Positions 45,397 to 55,279 of a stretch of 63,084 nt of DNA are shown piece by piece. A program made the translations under genes and the position numbers. How positions within the stretch are numbered: position 1 is the first letter of the stretch; each line of letters begins with the position of its first letter. The notes beneath the pieces are model-generated. The model made no database searches. It worked only from the letters and a program-made list of their open reading frames with translations, and was not told the origin of the DNA. The stretch comes from Nonomuraea corallina (GTDB taxonomy: Bacteria; Actinomycetota; Actinomycetes; Streptosporangiales; Streptosporangiaceae), in contig NZ_JAPNNL010000020.1 of NCBI RefSeq assembly GCF_027620315.1, positions 1-63,084 on the forward strand, in the 5' to 3' direction.

Positions 45397-45736
45397 CGGC
45401 CACTCCAAGTAATCGTCCCCCCAAGGGAGCATCGGTGCTGGGGCGCCGCCCGCGCAAGCGGTTCCGGGGATTGCTCACGGTGACTGGACGATGGCAACGT
45501 GTGTGCAACGTCACTGTGGATAGCGTTTCGGGGTACCGCGTCGACGTGGTGCGACCGCTCCGGTCGATGCGATCGGCCGGGTCCTGGACGCTGGAGGGGG
45601 GCCGGGACCCGGCCATGATCGTGTCCGGATTCATGGTCCTTGGGCGAAACACCTCTATGGCTCCAGTACATGCCGAGGCACAAACCCCGTAGGCTCGTGG
45701 CAGTCAAGAACGCGGAGCCACGAGGAGCGCACGACG
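45397..45736. other. 340-bp divergent intergenic region
   Basis: I find no convincing gene here: short frames on both strands lack ribosome-binding sites and family pattern. GCAACGT occurs twice with a 4-bp spacer (45494-45500, 45505-45511), which may be an operator for the divergent GAF regulator. TAGGCT at 45690-45695 could be the -10 of the ybaB-recR operon. Confidence 0.5.
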
Positions 45737-46087
45737 GTGAACCCAGGGGATGTCAACCTGCAGCAGCTGCTGGAGCAGGCCCAGCTCATGCAGCAGCAGC
45801 TCGTGAGTGCCCAGCAGGAGCTCAACGACGCGCAGATCGAGGGCTCGGCCGGCGGCGGGATGGTCACCGCCGTGGTCAACGGCTCGGGCGAGCTGCTCGA
45901 GCTCAAGATCGATCCGAGTGTCATCGACGCCGGGGACCCGCAGGACACCGCCGACACGATCGCCGACCTGGTGATCGCCGCCGTGCGCGACGCCGTCAGG
46001 GCGGCCGGCGACCTGCAGCAGGAGAAGCTCGGCCCGCTGGCCCAGGGCCTGGGCGGCGGCGGTCTCGGTCAGCTGCCAGGGTTCTAG
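45737..46087 (+). CDS. YbaB/EbfC nucleoid-associated protein (housekeeping)
   Basis: A 116-residue protein with the helical N-terminus [21 protein letters not shown] and the YbaB core [22 protein letters not shown]. It forms a dimer that binds DNA. The location directly before recR and after dnaX (with one divergent regulator between) is conserved in bacteria. The GTG at 45737 follows GAGGAGCGCACGACG. It ends 2 bp before the recR start. Confidence 0.93.
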   Translation: MNPGDVNLQQLLEQAQLMQQQLVSAQQELNDAQIEGSAGGGMVTAVVNGSGELLELKIDPSVIDAGDPQDTADTIADLVIAAVRDAVRAAGDLQQEKLGPLAQGLGGGGLGQLPGF

Positions 46088-46089
46088 CG

Positions 46090-46689
46090 ATGTACGAAGG
46101 GGTCGTCCAGAACTTGATCGACGAGCTGGGCCTGCTGCCCGGCGTCGGTCCCAAGAGCGCGCAGCGCATCGCCTTCCACCTGCTGGCGGCCGACCCGGCC
46201 GACGTCAGGCGGCTGGCCCACGCGCTGCTGGAGGTCAAGGACAAGGTCCGGTTCTGCCGGGTGTGCGGCAACGTGGCCTCCGAGGAGGAGTGCCGCATCT
46301 GCCGCGACCCGCGCCGCGACATCCACGTGATCTGCGTGGTGGAGGAGTCGAAGGACGTCGTCGCGATCGAGAAGACGCGCGAGTTCCGCGGCACCTACCA
46401 CGTGCTCGGCGGGGCCATCAGCCCGATCGACGGCATCGGCCCCGACGACCTGCGGATTCGCGAGCTCATGACCCGGCTGGCCGACGGCCGGGTGACGGAG
46501 CTCATCCTCGCCACCGACCCCAATCTCGAGGGTGAGGCGACGGCTACCTATCTCGCCCGTCTGGTCAAGCCGATGGGTGTGAAAGTGACACGACTGGCCA
46601 GCGGTCTGCCTGTGGGCGGCGATCTCGAGTACGCCGACGAGGTGACCTTGGGCCGCGCGTTCGAAGGACGGAGGCTGCTGGATGTCTGA
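46090..46689 (+). CDS. recR: Recombination mediator RecR
   Basis: A 199-residue protein acting with RecF and RecO to load RecA at gaps. Visible are the helix-hairpin-helix [19 protein letters not shown], the four-Cys zinc finger [16 protein letters not shown], and the Toprim part ([30 protein letters not shown]). The ATG at 46090 gives the usual length. It overlaps the DUF5063 gene by 8 nt. Confidence 0.97.
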   Translation: MYEGVVQNLIDELGLLPGVGPKSAQRIAFHLLAADPADVRRLAHALLEVKDKVRFCRVCGNVASEEECRICRDPRRDIHVICVVEESKDVVAIEKTREFRGTYHVLGGAISPIDGIGPDDLRIRELMTRLADGRVTELILATDPNLEGEATATYLARLVKPMGVKVTRLASGLPVGGDLEYADEVTLGRAFEGRRLLDV

Positions 46690-47215
46690 CGACGAGTGGG
46701 GAGCGCTGGCGGAGGAGATCGCCGGCCACGCCCAGAACTACGTGGACGGCCTGGAGAGGGTCGCGGGCGGCGAGGGAGGCGACGCGATCTGGTCGCTGCT
46801 CCTCGTCGAGGTCGCCCAGGTCAGCCTGGCGGGCGCCAAGCTCGGCGCCAACCGCGACGTGATCCTGTCGGGCAACTACGAGCCGCCGCTGAGCGAGGGT
46901 CCCGACATCGACGAGGTCCGCACCGCCCTGGCCGAGCGGCTGGGCCCGGTCGACGACTACGCCGAGGTGTTCGACCCGTACAAGGACACCGGGGTGACTC
47001 CCTACCGCCTGTCCGACGACCTGACCGCGGTCGCCGCCGACCTCATCCACGGGCTGCGCCACTATCAGGCGGGCCGGCCGCACGAGGCGCTGTGGTGGTG
47101 GCAGTACTCGTACTTCAACACCTGGGGCAACCACGCGGGCGCGGCCATGCGCGCGCTGCAGGCCCTGGCCGCGCATTCGCGGCTCGACGTGGCCGAAGAG
47201 GTCACCATGGGCTAG
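46682..47215 (+). CDS. DUF5063 family protein
   Basis: A 177-residue acidic protein. [29 protein letters not shown] and [20 protein letters not shown] are the family's conserved blocks. No function is known. It is regularly encoded after recR in actinobacteria (from memory), and here it overlaps recR by 8 nt, so a link with RecR or shared regulation is possible. Confidence 0.85.
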   Translation: MSDDEWGALAEEIAGHAQNYVDGLERVAGGEGGDAIWSLLLVEVAQVSLAGAKLGANRDVILSGNYEPPLSEGPDIDEVRTALAERLGPVDDYAEVFDPYKDTGVTPYRLSDDLTAVAADLIHGLRHYQAGRPHEALWWWQYSYFNTWGNHAGAAMRALQALAAHSRLDVAEEVTMG

Positions 47216-47298
47216 GTGTCCACATAGTGGTTGGCGCAGCGGTGCCATGAGACGGCGCAAGTAGACTGGGCTCTCACAGTCCAGACCGGGAGACTCTC

Positions 47299-48569
<1,271 letters not shown>

Positions 48570-48573
<4 letters not shown>

Positions 48574-49628
48574 GCAGGCCCACCCTGGCCCTGATCGGCG
48601 CGACCGGCGCCGTGGGCACCGTCATGCGCGACATCGTCTCCACGCGTGACGACGTCTGGGGCGAGATCCGCCTGGTGGCCTCCCCGCGCTCGGCGGGCAA
48701 GGTGCTGCGGGTGCGCGGCGAGGACGTGGTGGTGCGGGCGCTGGCGCCCGAGGTGTTCGACGGCGTCGACATCGCCATCTTCGACGTGCCCGACGAGGTG
48801 TCGGCCGAGTGGGTGCCGATCGCCGCGCAGCGCGGCGCGGTCGTCATCGACAAGTCCGGCACGTTCCGCATGGACCCCGACGTCCCCCTGGTGGTGCCGG
48901 AGGTCAACCCCGGTGACGCGCGCGACCGGCCGCGCAACATCATCTCCACGCCCAACTGCACCACGCTGTCGATGATGGCGGCCATGGGCGCCCTGCACGC
49001 CGAGTACGGCCTGCGGGAGCTCGTGGTGGCCTCCTACCAGGCGGTGTCCGGCTCCGGCGTGGCGGGCTCGGCCCGGCTCTACGACGAGATCGAGGCGCTG
49101 GCCGGCGATCGGTCGATCGGCCAGACGGCGGGCGACGTGCGCAAGGCGCTGGCCAACAAGCTGCCCGACGAGTCGCCGTTCCCGGCGCCCGTCGCGTTCA
49201 ACGTGGTGCCGTGGGCGGGCTCCTACAAGGACGGCGGCTGGGCCTCCGAGGAGCTCAAGCTCCGCAACGAGTCCCGCAAGATCCTCGGCATCCCCGACCT
49301 GAAGGTCTCCGCGACCTGCGTCAGGGTGCCGGTGATCACCACCCACTCGCTGGCCGTGCACGCCCGCTTCGAGCGTGAGATCACCGTGGCGGACGCGCAC
49401 CGGGTGCTGGAGGCGGCGCCGACGGTGGTCCTGATGGACGACCCCGCCAACGGCGTCTTCCCCACCCCGGCCGACGTGGTGGGGACGGACCCGACCTATG
49501 TGGGCCGGGTCCGCCAGGCGGTCGACTTCCCCAACACGCTCGACCTGTTCGTCTGCGGCGACAACCTCCGCAAGGGCGCCGCGCTGAACGCGGCCGAGAT
49601 CGCGGAGCTGGTCGCCACGGAGTTCTGA
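48570..49628 (+). CDS. asd: Aspartate-semialdehyde dehydrogenase
   Basis: A 352-residue NADP-dependent enzyme that reduces aspartyl phosphate. It has the nucleotide-binding [11 protein letters not shown], the catalytic Cys in [11 protein letters not shown] and the active-site region [20 protein letters not shown]. The ATG overlaps the lysC stop (ATGA), the usual lysC-asd coupling, which keeps the two steps in balance. No terminator is obvious; the next gene converges 24 bp on. Confidence 0.96.
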
Positions 49629-49652
49629 TCGAACGGCCGGGGCGCGGGCCTG

Positions 49653-50819
49653 TCACCGGAAGAGGATGTCCCAGTGGTCTCCTTCGTCGGCGTAGACGGT
49701 GCCTGACGGGGAGCGGTACAACCGGGCTCCGTCACCCCGCGTTCCGGCCGGGTCGGCGATCTTCTTGATGTAGCGGTCGATGCACGCGTTGTGCCCGATG
49801 TCGAGCTTGTGGCCGCTGCCGTGGCTGTAGGCGCCGGGCGCGTGCCCGGTCTCGGTGCCGCCGGTGATGGTGACGGGGCAGCCGCTGCGCCTCTTGAGCG
49901 TGACCACGCGCTGCACGGTCGCGGTGCGTACGGCGTCGAGCGAGGTGCAGTGGCGCACGTGCCGGTTCGTGCAGCCGCCCGACGAGGTCAGGCGCAGGCC
50001 CGCCTCCTTGAGCCAGCGGGTGGCGTGGCCGTGCGACAGGGTCACCATCGCGTGCCTGGGCCTGGCCCGGTGCAGTTGCACCCGGGTCTTCCCCGCCGCC
50101 CGCGCACGGTCGCGGGCGGCCTCGTGGAGCGCCCTGTACATGCGGTCCTTGTACGAGCGGTGCTCGACGGACGGCCGTCCGGTGTCGTGAGCGCGCCACT
50201 GCGGGCGTCCGGTGTCGTGGGTGTTCCACTGTGGACGTGCGGTGTCGCGGTTGTTCCACTGCGGGCGTGCCGTGCTGCGGGTGTTCCACTGCGGGCGGCC
50301 GGTGTCGCGGTTGTTCCACTGCGGGCGTGCCGTGCTGCGGGTGTTCCACTGCGGGCGGCCGGTGTCGCGGTTGTTCCACTGCGGGCGGCCGGTGTCGCGG
50401 TTGTTCCACTGCGGGCGTCCCGTGTCGCGGGTGTGCCACTGTGGACGTCCGGTGCTGCGGGTGTGCCACTGCGGGCGGCCGGTGTGCTGCCTGCGGTGGC
50501 GGTGCTGCTCGCGGCGAGGGGCCTGCGAGCGGGTGCCGTAGTGCGGGCGGTCGCGGTACGCGCCGTCCCGGTAGGCCATCCTCCCGGCCGTGTCGTCGTA
50601 CGCGCCGCCGTCCAGGTCGTCGGCGCCCGAATCGAGGCCGACGATCCAGCGGGGAGCCGGGAACGTGTCCTCGAAGCGCATGATCGACGCCGGTTCCTCT
50701 CCCGGGTCTTCCCCGGGCGCTGTCGGAGTGGCGGAGGCGGCGGTGGCCATGGCGATTATGGAGATCTCGATAGCAAAGAGCGCGACCACACAGGGCCGCA
50801 CCGTCCTACGTATCCACAT
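49653..50819 (-). CDS. Secreted M15-like protein with tandem decapeptide repeats
   Basis: About 388 residues from ATG 50819 (a GTG at 50876 gives 19 more). A signal peptide (cleavage near ATAASA) is followed by an acidic stretch, a His/Arg-rich segment, 11 tandem decapeptides of the type TGRPQWNNRD, a basic helical linker, and a C-terminal domain. That domain has ITGGTETGH, SHGSGHKLDIG (HxxGxxxD, as in M15 peptidases) and DEGDHWDILF, supplying plausible zinc ligands. A cell-wall peptidase or wall-binding role is inferred. On the minus strand GGGAGG lies 24 nt before the ATG with a 6-bp hairpin (CTATTC/GAATAG) between. Confidence 0.75.
   Translation of the reverse strand: MWIRRTVRPCVVALFAIEISIIAMATAASATPTAPGEDPGEEPASIMRFEDTFPAPRWIVGLDSGADDLDGGAYDDTAGRMAYRDGAYRDRPHYGTRSQAPRREQHRHRRQHTGRPQWHTRSTGRPQWHTRDTGRPQWNNRDTGRPQWNNRDTGRPQWNTRSTARPQWNNRDTGRPQWNTRSTARPQWNNRDTARPQWNTHDTGRPQWRAHDTGRPSVEHRSYKDRMYRALHEAARDRARAAGKTRVQLHRARPRHAMVTLSHGHATRWLKEAGLRLTSSGGCTNRHVRHCTSLDAVRTATVQRVVTLKRRSGCPVTITGGTETGHAPGAYSHGSGHKLDIGHNACIDRYIKKIADPAGTRGDGARLYRSPSGTVYADEGDHWDILFR
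50154..50483 (-). repeat. 30-bp tandem repeat array (11 units)
   Basis: Eleven 30-bp units encode the decapeptides of the secreted protein. Ten keep the core RPQW; the last (GRPSVEHRS) has drifted. Variation is mostly at positions 7-10 (HTRS, HTRD, NNRD, NTRS, NTHD, RAHD). Near-identical neighbouring DNA units, including alternating pairs, point to unequal exchange or slippage. Confidence 0.9.
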
Positions 50820-50965
50820 GTTTGTGCCTATTCGCGGAATAGCCCTCCCGCTGGAAACATCAATCCCACGGTTCACACCGGATGACCCCTGTCACACCGG
50901 GATCTTTGCTCTGTGTCTGCGATCACCGTGCGGGTTCATGACCTAACCCGGCATCAAGCCGTAAA

Positions 50966-51643
50966 GTGACGAACGTGTCCGAAGCCCGAAGCCGTGGATC
51001 GGAGAGCACCCGGGAGGTCATCGTCGCGACGGCCCTCCGGCTGTTTCGGGAGCGCGGCTTCGAGGCGACCACGATGCGGGCCATCGCCGCCGAGGCCGGG
51101 GTGTCGGTGGGCAACGCCTACTACTACTTCGACAGCAAGGAAGCGCTGGTCCAGGCGTACTACGACCGTGCCCAGGCCGAGCACGAGGAGGCCTGCCGCG
51201 CGTTGCTCGCCACCGAGAGCGCCTTCGCCGCCCGGCTGAGCGGCGTGCTGCGGGAGTGGGTGCGGGTCTCGGAGCCGTACCACGCGTTCGCGGTGAAGTT
51301 CTTCAAGCACGCGGCCGAGCCGACGAACCCGCTCAGCCCGTTCAGCGCGCAGTCCTCGCCGGCCCGCGAGGCGTCGATCGGCATCTACCGCCAGGTGGTG
51401 GAGGGCGCGACCGACCGGATGGACGCCGAGCTGCGCGAGGAGCTGCCGGAGCTGCTCTGGCTGCTGTCGATGGGCATGGTGCTGTTCTGGGTGCACGACA
51501 CCTCGGACGGGTGCGCGCGCACCTACCGGCTGATCGAGGTGACCGTGCCGCTGGTGGACCGGCTCGTGGGCCTGTCGCACCTGCCGGGGCTGCGCGGGAT
51601 CACCAAGGACTTCATCGCCGCGGTGCACGAGCTGCGGGCGTAG
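50966..51643 (+). CDS. TetR-family transcriptional regulator
   Basis: A 225-residue regulator with an N-terminal helix-turn-helix (VIVATALRLFRERGFEATTMRAIAAEAGVSVGNAYYYFDSKEAL). The ligand domain is unlike any I can name. The first GTG (50966) is used; GTG 50975 is possible. It stands just upstream of an LLM oxidoreductase gene, separated by a TetR-like palindrome, so it probably controls that gene. Confidence 0.9.
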   Translation: MTNVSEARSRGSESTREVIVATALRLFRERGFEATTMRAIAAEAGVSVGNAYYYFDSKEALVQAYYDRAQAEHEEACRALLATESAFAARLSGVLREWVRVSEPYHAFAVKFFKHAAEPTNPLSPFSAQSSPAREASIGIYRQVVEGATDRMDAELREELPELLWLLSMGMVLFWVHDTSDGCARTYRLIEVTVPLVDRLVGLSHLPGLRGITKDFIAAVHELRA

Positions 51644-51651
51644 GCGTACCA

Positions 51652-51667
51652 CATACCGGTTGGTATG
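51652..51667. promoter_or_regulatory. Palindrome, likely TetR operator
   Basis: CATACC-GGTT-GGTATG, perfect 6-bp arms, in the gap between the tetR-like gene and the LLM gene. It ends about 10 bp before the preferred start codon of the latter. Confidence 0.6.
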
Positions 51668-51676
51668 GTGCGAGGC

Positions 51677-52633
51677 ATGACGCAGAACTGGGGCATGACC
51701 ATTCCCTTCTACGACCGTTCCCTCGCGGCGTCGCAGCGGCTGATCGAGGAGCTGCCCGCGCTCGGGTACACCGACCTGTGGTCGGCCGAGGTGAACGGCG
51801 TCGACGGGTTCACGCCGCTGGCCCTGGCCGCGCAGTGGGCGCCGGGGGTGCGGCTCGGCACCGCCATCGTGCCGGTCTCGACCCGCGGCCCCGGGCTGCT
51901 GGCGATGTCCGCCGCCACCGTGGCGGACCTGGCGCCGGGACGGTTCGTGCTGGGCATCGGCTCGTCCTCGCCGGCCATCGTGGAGCGCTGGAACGCGATG
52001 GACTTCACCAAGCCGTACGCCAGGACCCGCGACACGCTGCGCTTCCTGCGCGCGGCGTTGGCCGGCGAGAAGGTGTCGGAGACCTACGAGACGTTCACCG
52101 TCAAGGGGTTCAGGCTGGAGCGGGCCCCCGAGGTCGCGCCGAAGATCGTGCTGGCCGCGCTGCGGCCCCGGATGCTGCGCCTGGCCGCCGAGGAGGCCGA
52201 CGGCGCGATCACCAACTGGCTCTCCCCGGACGACGTGCGCAAGGTCCGCGCCGAGCTGCGGCCCGAGACCGAGCTGATCGCCCGCCTGTTCGTGTGCGTC
52301 AGCGAGGACGCCGACGCGGTACGCGAGCGCGGCCGCTGGATGCTGGCCAGCTACCTCACGGTGCCCGCCTACGCGGCCTTCCACGACTGGCTGGGCCGCG
52401 GCGAGCTGCTGCGGCCGCTGCACGAGGCGTGGGCCGCCGGCGACCGCAAGGCCGCGCTCCAGGCCATCCCGGATGAGGTCGTGGACGCGCTCATCGTGCA
52501 CGGCGACGCCGCGACCTGCCGGGCCAGGATCCAGGAGTACGTGGACAACGGGCTCGACACGCCCGTGCTGGCGCCGATCCCCGGGGAGACCCCGATCGAC
52601 CAGGCGGTCCGCGACCTCGCGCCGAAGGGCTGA
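51677..52633 (+). CDS. LLM-class F420-dependent oxidoreductase
   Basis: A 318-residue TIM-barrel flavin/deazaflavin enzyme: MTIPFYDRSLAASQRLIEELPALGYTDLWSAEV, VRLGTAIVPVSTRGPGLLAMSA, FVLGIGSSSPAIVERWNAM. The pattern suits the coenzyme-F420-dependent LLM group of actinomycetes; the substrate is unknown. ATG 51677 follows GCGAGG; ATG 51665 would lie inside the operator and is less likely. Confidence 0.88.
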   Translation: MTQNWGMTIPFYDRSLAASQRLIEELPALGYTDLWSAEVNGVDGFTPLALAAQWAPGVRLGTAIVPVSTRGPGLLAMSAATVADLAPGRFVLGIGSSSPAIVERWNAMDFTKPYARTRDTLRFLRAALAGEKVSETYETFTVKGFRLERAPEVAPKIVLAALRPRMLRLAAEEADGAITNWLSPDDVRKVRAELRPETELIARLFVCVSEDADAVRERGRWMLASYLTVPAYAAFHDWLGRGELLRPLHEAWAAGDRKAALQAIPDEVVDALIVHGDAATCRARIQEYVDNGLDTPVLAPIPGETPIDQAVRDLAPKG

Positions 52634-52745
52634 CCCCGCCGCGTCCCGCGCCGCGCCGTTCGGGCATCCGGCCGCGCGCCGGGCGTGAGGAACCAATCTC
52701 CTCCGGTAACACGTTATGTCGTGAGAGACGGGGTAAGGGGATCTC

Positions 52746-53105
52746 ATGATGGCGAAAGCAGCACGGGCGGCGGCGGCGTGGCGCACGTACCGCGAGGTGA
52801 CCAAGCCGGGCTCGCCGGGACTCATGACGAGAGTACGCGCGATCCCGCGCATGATCGGCGCCGTGACGCGCGGCAGGTACGAAGGGCTCGGCAAGGGCAA
52901 GCTGGCGCTGATGGCGATGGGCGTGGTCTACATGATCTCGCCCATCGACGTGGTGCCCGACTTCCTCGTGCTCATCGGCGTCGCCGACGACTTCGGCGTC
53001 TTCCTGTGGCTGATGGCGTCGCTCCTCGGCGAGAGCGGCCGCTACGTGGACTGGGAGCGCAAGGTCATCACCGGCCGCGTGGAGACCCGGCCGCAGGAAG
53101 GCTAG
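52746..53105 (+). CDS. DUF1232 (YkvA-like) membrane protein
   Basis: A 119-residue protein with the DUF1232 core GKLALMAMGVVYMISPIDVVPDFLVLIGVADD, where the ISPIDxxPD motif is diagnostic. Probably membrane-associated. The function is not known. The ATG at 52746 or 52749 has GGGG upstream. Its stop overlaps the convergent amidohydrolase stop by 4 bp. Confidence 0.87.
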   Translation: MMAKAARAAAAWRTYREVTKPGSPGLMTRVRAIPRMIGAVTRGRYEGLGKGKLALMAMGVVYMISPIDVVPDFLVLIGVADDFGVFLWLMASLLGESGRYVDWERKVITGRVETRPQEG

Positions 53106-54301
53106 ATCTCTTCCATCCGCAGCCAGGCACGTGACGGGAGCGGGTGGCCGAACAGGCGTGCGGCGTTGCCGTACGCCACTCTGGCGATGTCGGCGGGCGG
53201 CAGCGGGCCGAGGTTGCGCGCGACCGTCTGCTGGGTGTCGGGCCACGTCGAGTCGGAGTGCGGGTAGCCGCTCTCCTGCAGCACGTGGTCGAGGCCGACC
53301 GCCAGCCGCACGCCGGACAGCGCGTGGTCGTTGAGCGTGCCGAAGAAGAAGTTGCGGCGCAGCACCTCGCTGGGCTTGAGCCCGCCGTCCCACGACGTCT
53401 CGCCGCCCGCCACCGGGTGGTCGAGCGCGTAGTCGGCCCGCTCGGCCAGCATTGGCAGCCAGCCCACCCCGCCCTCGACGATGAGGATGCGCAGGTTGGG
53501 GAAGCGCAGCGGCAGCCCGGACCACAGCCAGTCGGCACAGCCGAACATGGCGCTGGTCGGCATCAGCGTGGTGATCGCCTCGATGGGGGTGTCGGGCGAG
53601 GGCACCGGCGACCAGCCGGACGAGCCGGTGTGGAGGCAGACCACGGTGCCGGTCTCCTCGCAGGCCGCGAAGAACGGGTCCCAGTGGCCGCTGTGGATCG
53701 ACGGCAGCCGCAGCCGCGTGGGGAACTCGGGGAACACCACGGCCTTGAAGCCGCGCGCCGCGTTGGCCCTGATCTCCTTGGCGGCCACGTCGGGGTCGGG
53801 CAGCCAGGGCAGCTGCAGCCCGATGATCCGCTCGGGGAAGGTGCCGGCCCAGACGTCGATGTGCCAGTCGTTGTAGGCCTTGACCAGGGCCAGGCCGAGC
53901 TCCTGGTCGCGGGTCCTGGCGAAGGCCACGCCGGCCTGGCCCGCCAGCATGCCGGGGAAGCACAGGGCCGCCCAGATGCCGGCGGTGTCCATGTCCCTGA
54001 CGCGGGCCTCGATGTCGTAGCAGCCGGGGCGCATGTGCTCGAACCTGACCGGGTCGAGCGTCCACTGCTCGCGCGGCAGGCCGGCGCCGACGTCGAGCCC
54101 CGCGCACGGATAGGTGGCGCCGCCGTAGCGCCACACTTGGTGACCGGCCTCGGTCTCCACCACCTTGGGCGCGACCTCGGCGTATTTCTCCGGCACCCTG
54201 TCATCGAAAAGGTCGGGAGGCTCGATCAGGTGATCGTCGGCGGAAATGATCACGTAGTCGCGCCGCCTCGGCTCTGGGTCGGAAAGCAGCGGCGTAGTCA
54301 C
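53102..54301 (-). CDS. Amidohydrolase-family (amidohydro-rel) metal-dependent hydrolase
   Basis: A 399-residue TIM-barrel protein of the ACMSD/amidohydrolase type. The N-terminal DYVIISADDHLIEPPDLFDD carries DDH in the metal-binding position, CLHTGSSG a His, and LILIVEGGVGWLPML is the usual late strand; GLDHVLQESGYPHSDSTWP has the catalytic Asp/His region. The substrate is unknown; relatives decarboxylate or hydrolyse aromatic acids. The GTG at 54301 begins VTTPLLSDPEP. Confidence 0.85.
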   Translation of the reverse strand: MTTPLLSDPEPRRRDYVIISADDHLIEPPDLFDDRVPEKYAEVAPKVVETEAGHQVWRYGGATYPCAGLDVGAGLPREQWTLDPVRFEHMRPGCYDIEARVRDMDTAGIWAALCFPGMLAGQAGVAFARTRDQELGLALVKAYNDWHIDVWAGTFPERIIGLQLPWLPDPDVAAKEIRANAARGFKAVVFPEFPTRLRLPSIHSGHWDPFFAACEETGTVVCLHTGSSGWSPVPSPDTPIEAITTLMPTSAMFGCADWLWSGLPLRFPNLRILIVEGGVGWLPMLAERADYALDHPVAGGETSWDGGLKPSEVLRRNFFFGTLNDHALSGVRLAVGLDHVLQESGYPHSDSTWPDTQQTVARNLGPLPPADIARVAYGNAARLFGHPLPSRAWLRMEEI

Positions 54302-54525
54302 GCAGGTAACCGTACGACGACGGGATAACGTCGAACAAGCTGCGACGTATCCGTTGGGTATCCGTGGTGCGTCGCGGACCTCCGACCCGGTGTCCCCCTC
54401 GTCGCCCGGCCGCTTCTCCGGGCGCCAGGGCGGGGCCCGGGGTCGCCGAGAGGGGGACGCGGACGACCCCGGGCCGAGGGGGTCCGCCGTAAGGGTGCCG
54501 CTCCCCGCGAACCCCGGCGCCGCCT

Positions 54526-55278
54526 CTACCCGCCGGAGTTCGGTCCAGTCAGCAGATGCTCGCGGAGTTCGGCGACGGCGTCGGGGCCGAGCCCGACCGT
54601 GGCCGTGACGTACGCCTCGACGGAGCCGTGCCGGGCGCACAGGTCGGTCAGGAACAGCCGCATCGCCTCGGCCGGGGCCTGCCCGAACCCGGGCCAGACC
54701 GCCTCGCCGGGGTGACGGGCGCGCCACGAGGTGACGAACCGCTCGGTGGCCAGGCCGGTCAGCGCGTAGTCGGCGACGATGTCGTCCTCGGCCACGCCCA
54801 GCAGCGACAGCACGATCGCCGACAGCAGGCCGGTACGGTCCTTGCCGGCGGCGCAGTGGACGACCACCGGCGCGCTGTCGGCCTGCGCGATGGTCTCCAG
54901 GGCCGAGCGCAGGTTGCCGATCCCGTCCTCGGTCACTTCCAGGTAGCGGTCGGCCAGGTAGCGGGCCACGCCGAGGTTCTCGTCGAAGACGGAGACGTTC
55001 CAGCGGCGGCCCTCGATGGGGAGGTTGCGGTAGGCCAGCCCGTGGCCGTCGGGGACCCGGCCGTACTTCTCCGCCTCGTAGGGGTGGCGCAGGTCGATGA
55101 CGGTGCGCACGCGCAGCGCCCGGAACGTGTCGAGGTCCGCGCCCGCGAGGCCGCCGAGGGAGTCGGCCCGGTAGAGGCGCTGCCAGCGGACCGAGCGGCC
55201 GTCGGCGGTGACATATCCGCCAAGGTCACGAAAATTGTGGATATTGGCAAATTCGATATGCCGGATCACCCACAACAC
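54526..55278 (-). CDS. Tyrosine/lipid phosphatase-like protein (Y_phosphatase3 type)
   Basis: A 250-residue protein with the P-loop VVVHCAAGKDRTGLLSA (HCxxGKDRT), and the upstream NIHNFRDLGGY and TVIDLRHPYE typical of MptpB-like phosphatases. GKDRT is shared with lipid phosphatases, so dual activity is possible. ATG 55278 gives the usual start. The 225 bp between it and the amidohydrolase hold no obvious gene. Confidence 0.9.
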   Translation of the reverse strand: MLWVIRHIEFANIHNFRDLGGYVTADGRSVRWQRLYRADSLGGLAGADLDTFRALRVRTVIDLRHPYEAEKYGRVPDGHGLAYRNLPIEGRRWNVSVFDENLGVARYLADRYLEVTEDGIGNLRSALETIAQADSAPVVVHCAAGKDRTGLLSAIVLSLLGVAEDDIVADYALTGLATERFVTSWRARHPGEAVWPGFGQAPAEAMRLFLTDLCARHGSVEAYVTATVGLGPDAVAELREHLLTGPNSGG

Positions 55279-55279
55279 C

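Noticed and set aside
45372..45692. A 106-codon frame in the gap before ybaB
   Set aside because: It starts inside the GAF coding region, has no ribosome-binding site and no recognisable pattern.
50154..50483. CRISPR array
   Set aside because: The 30-bp units are contiguous without spacers and are translated in one frame as decapeptides.
50820..50965. A c-di-AMP (ydaO-type) riboswitch upstream of the secreted M15-like gene
   Set aside because: Context suggested it, but I could not find the conserved core; only a short hairpin near the start is supported.
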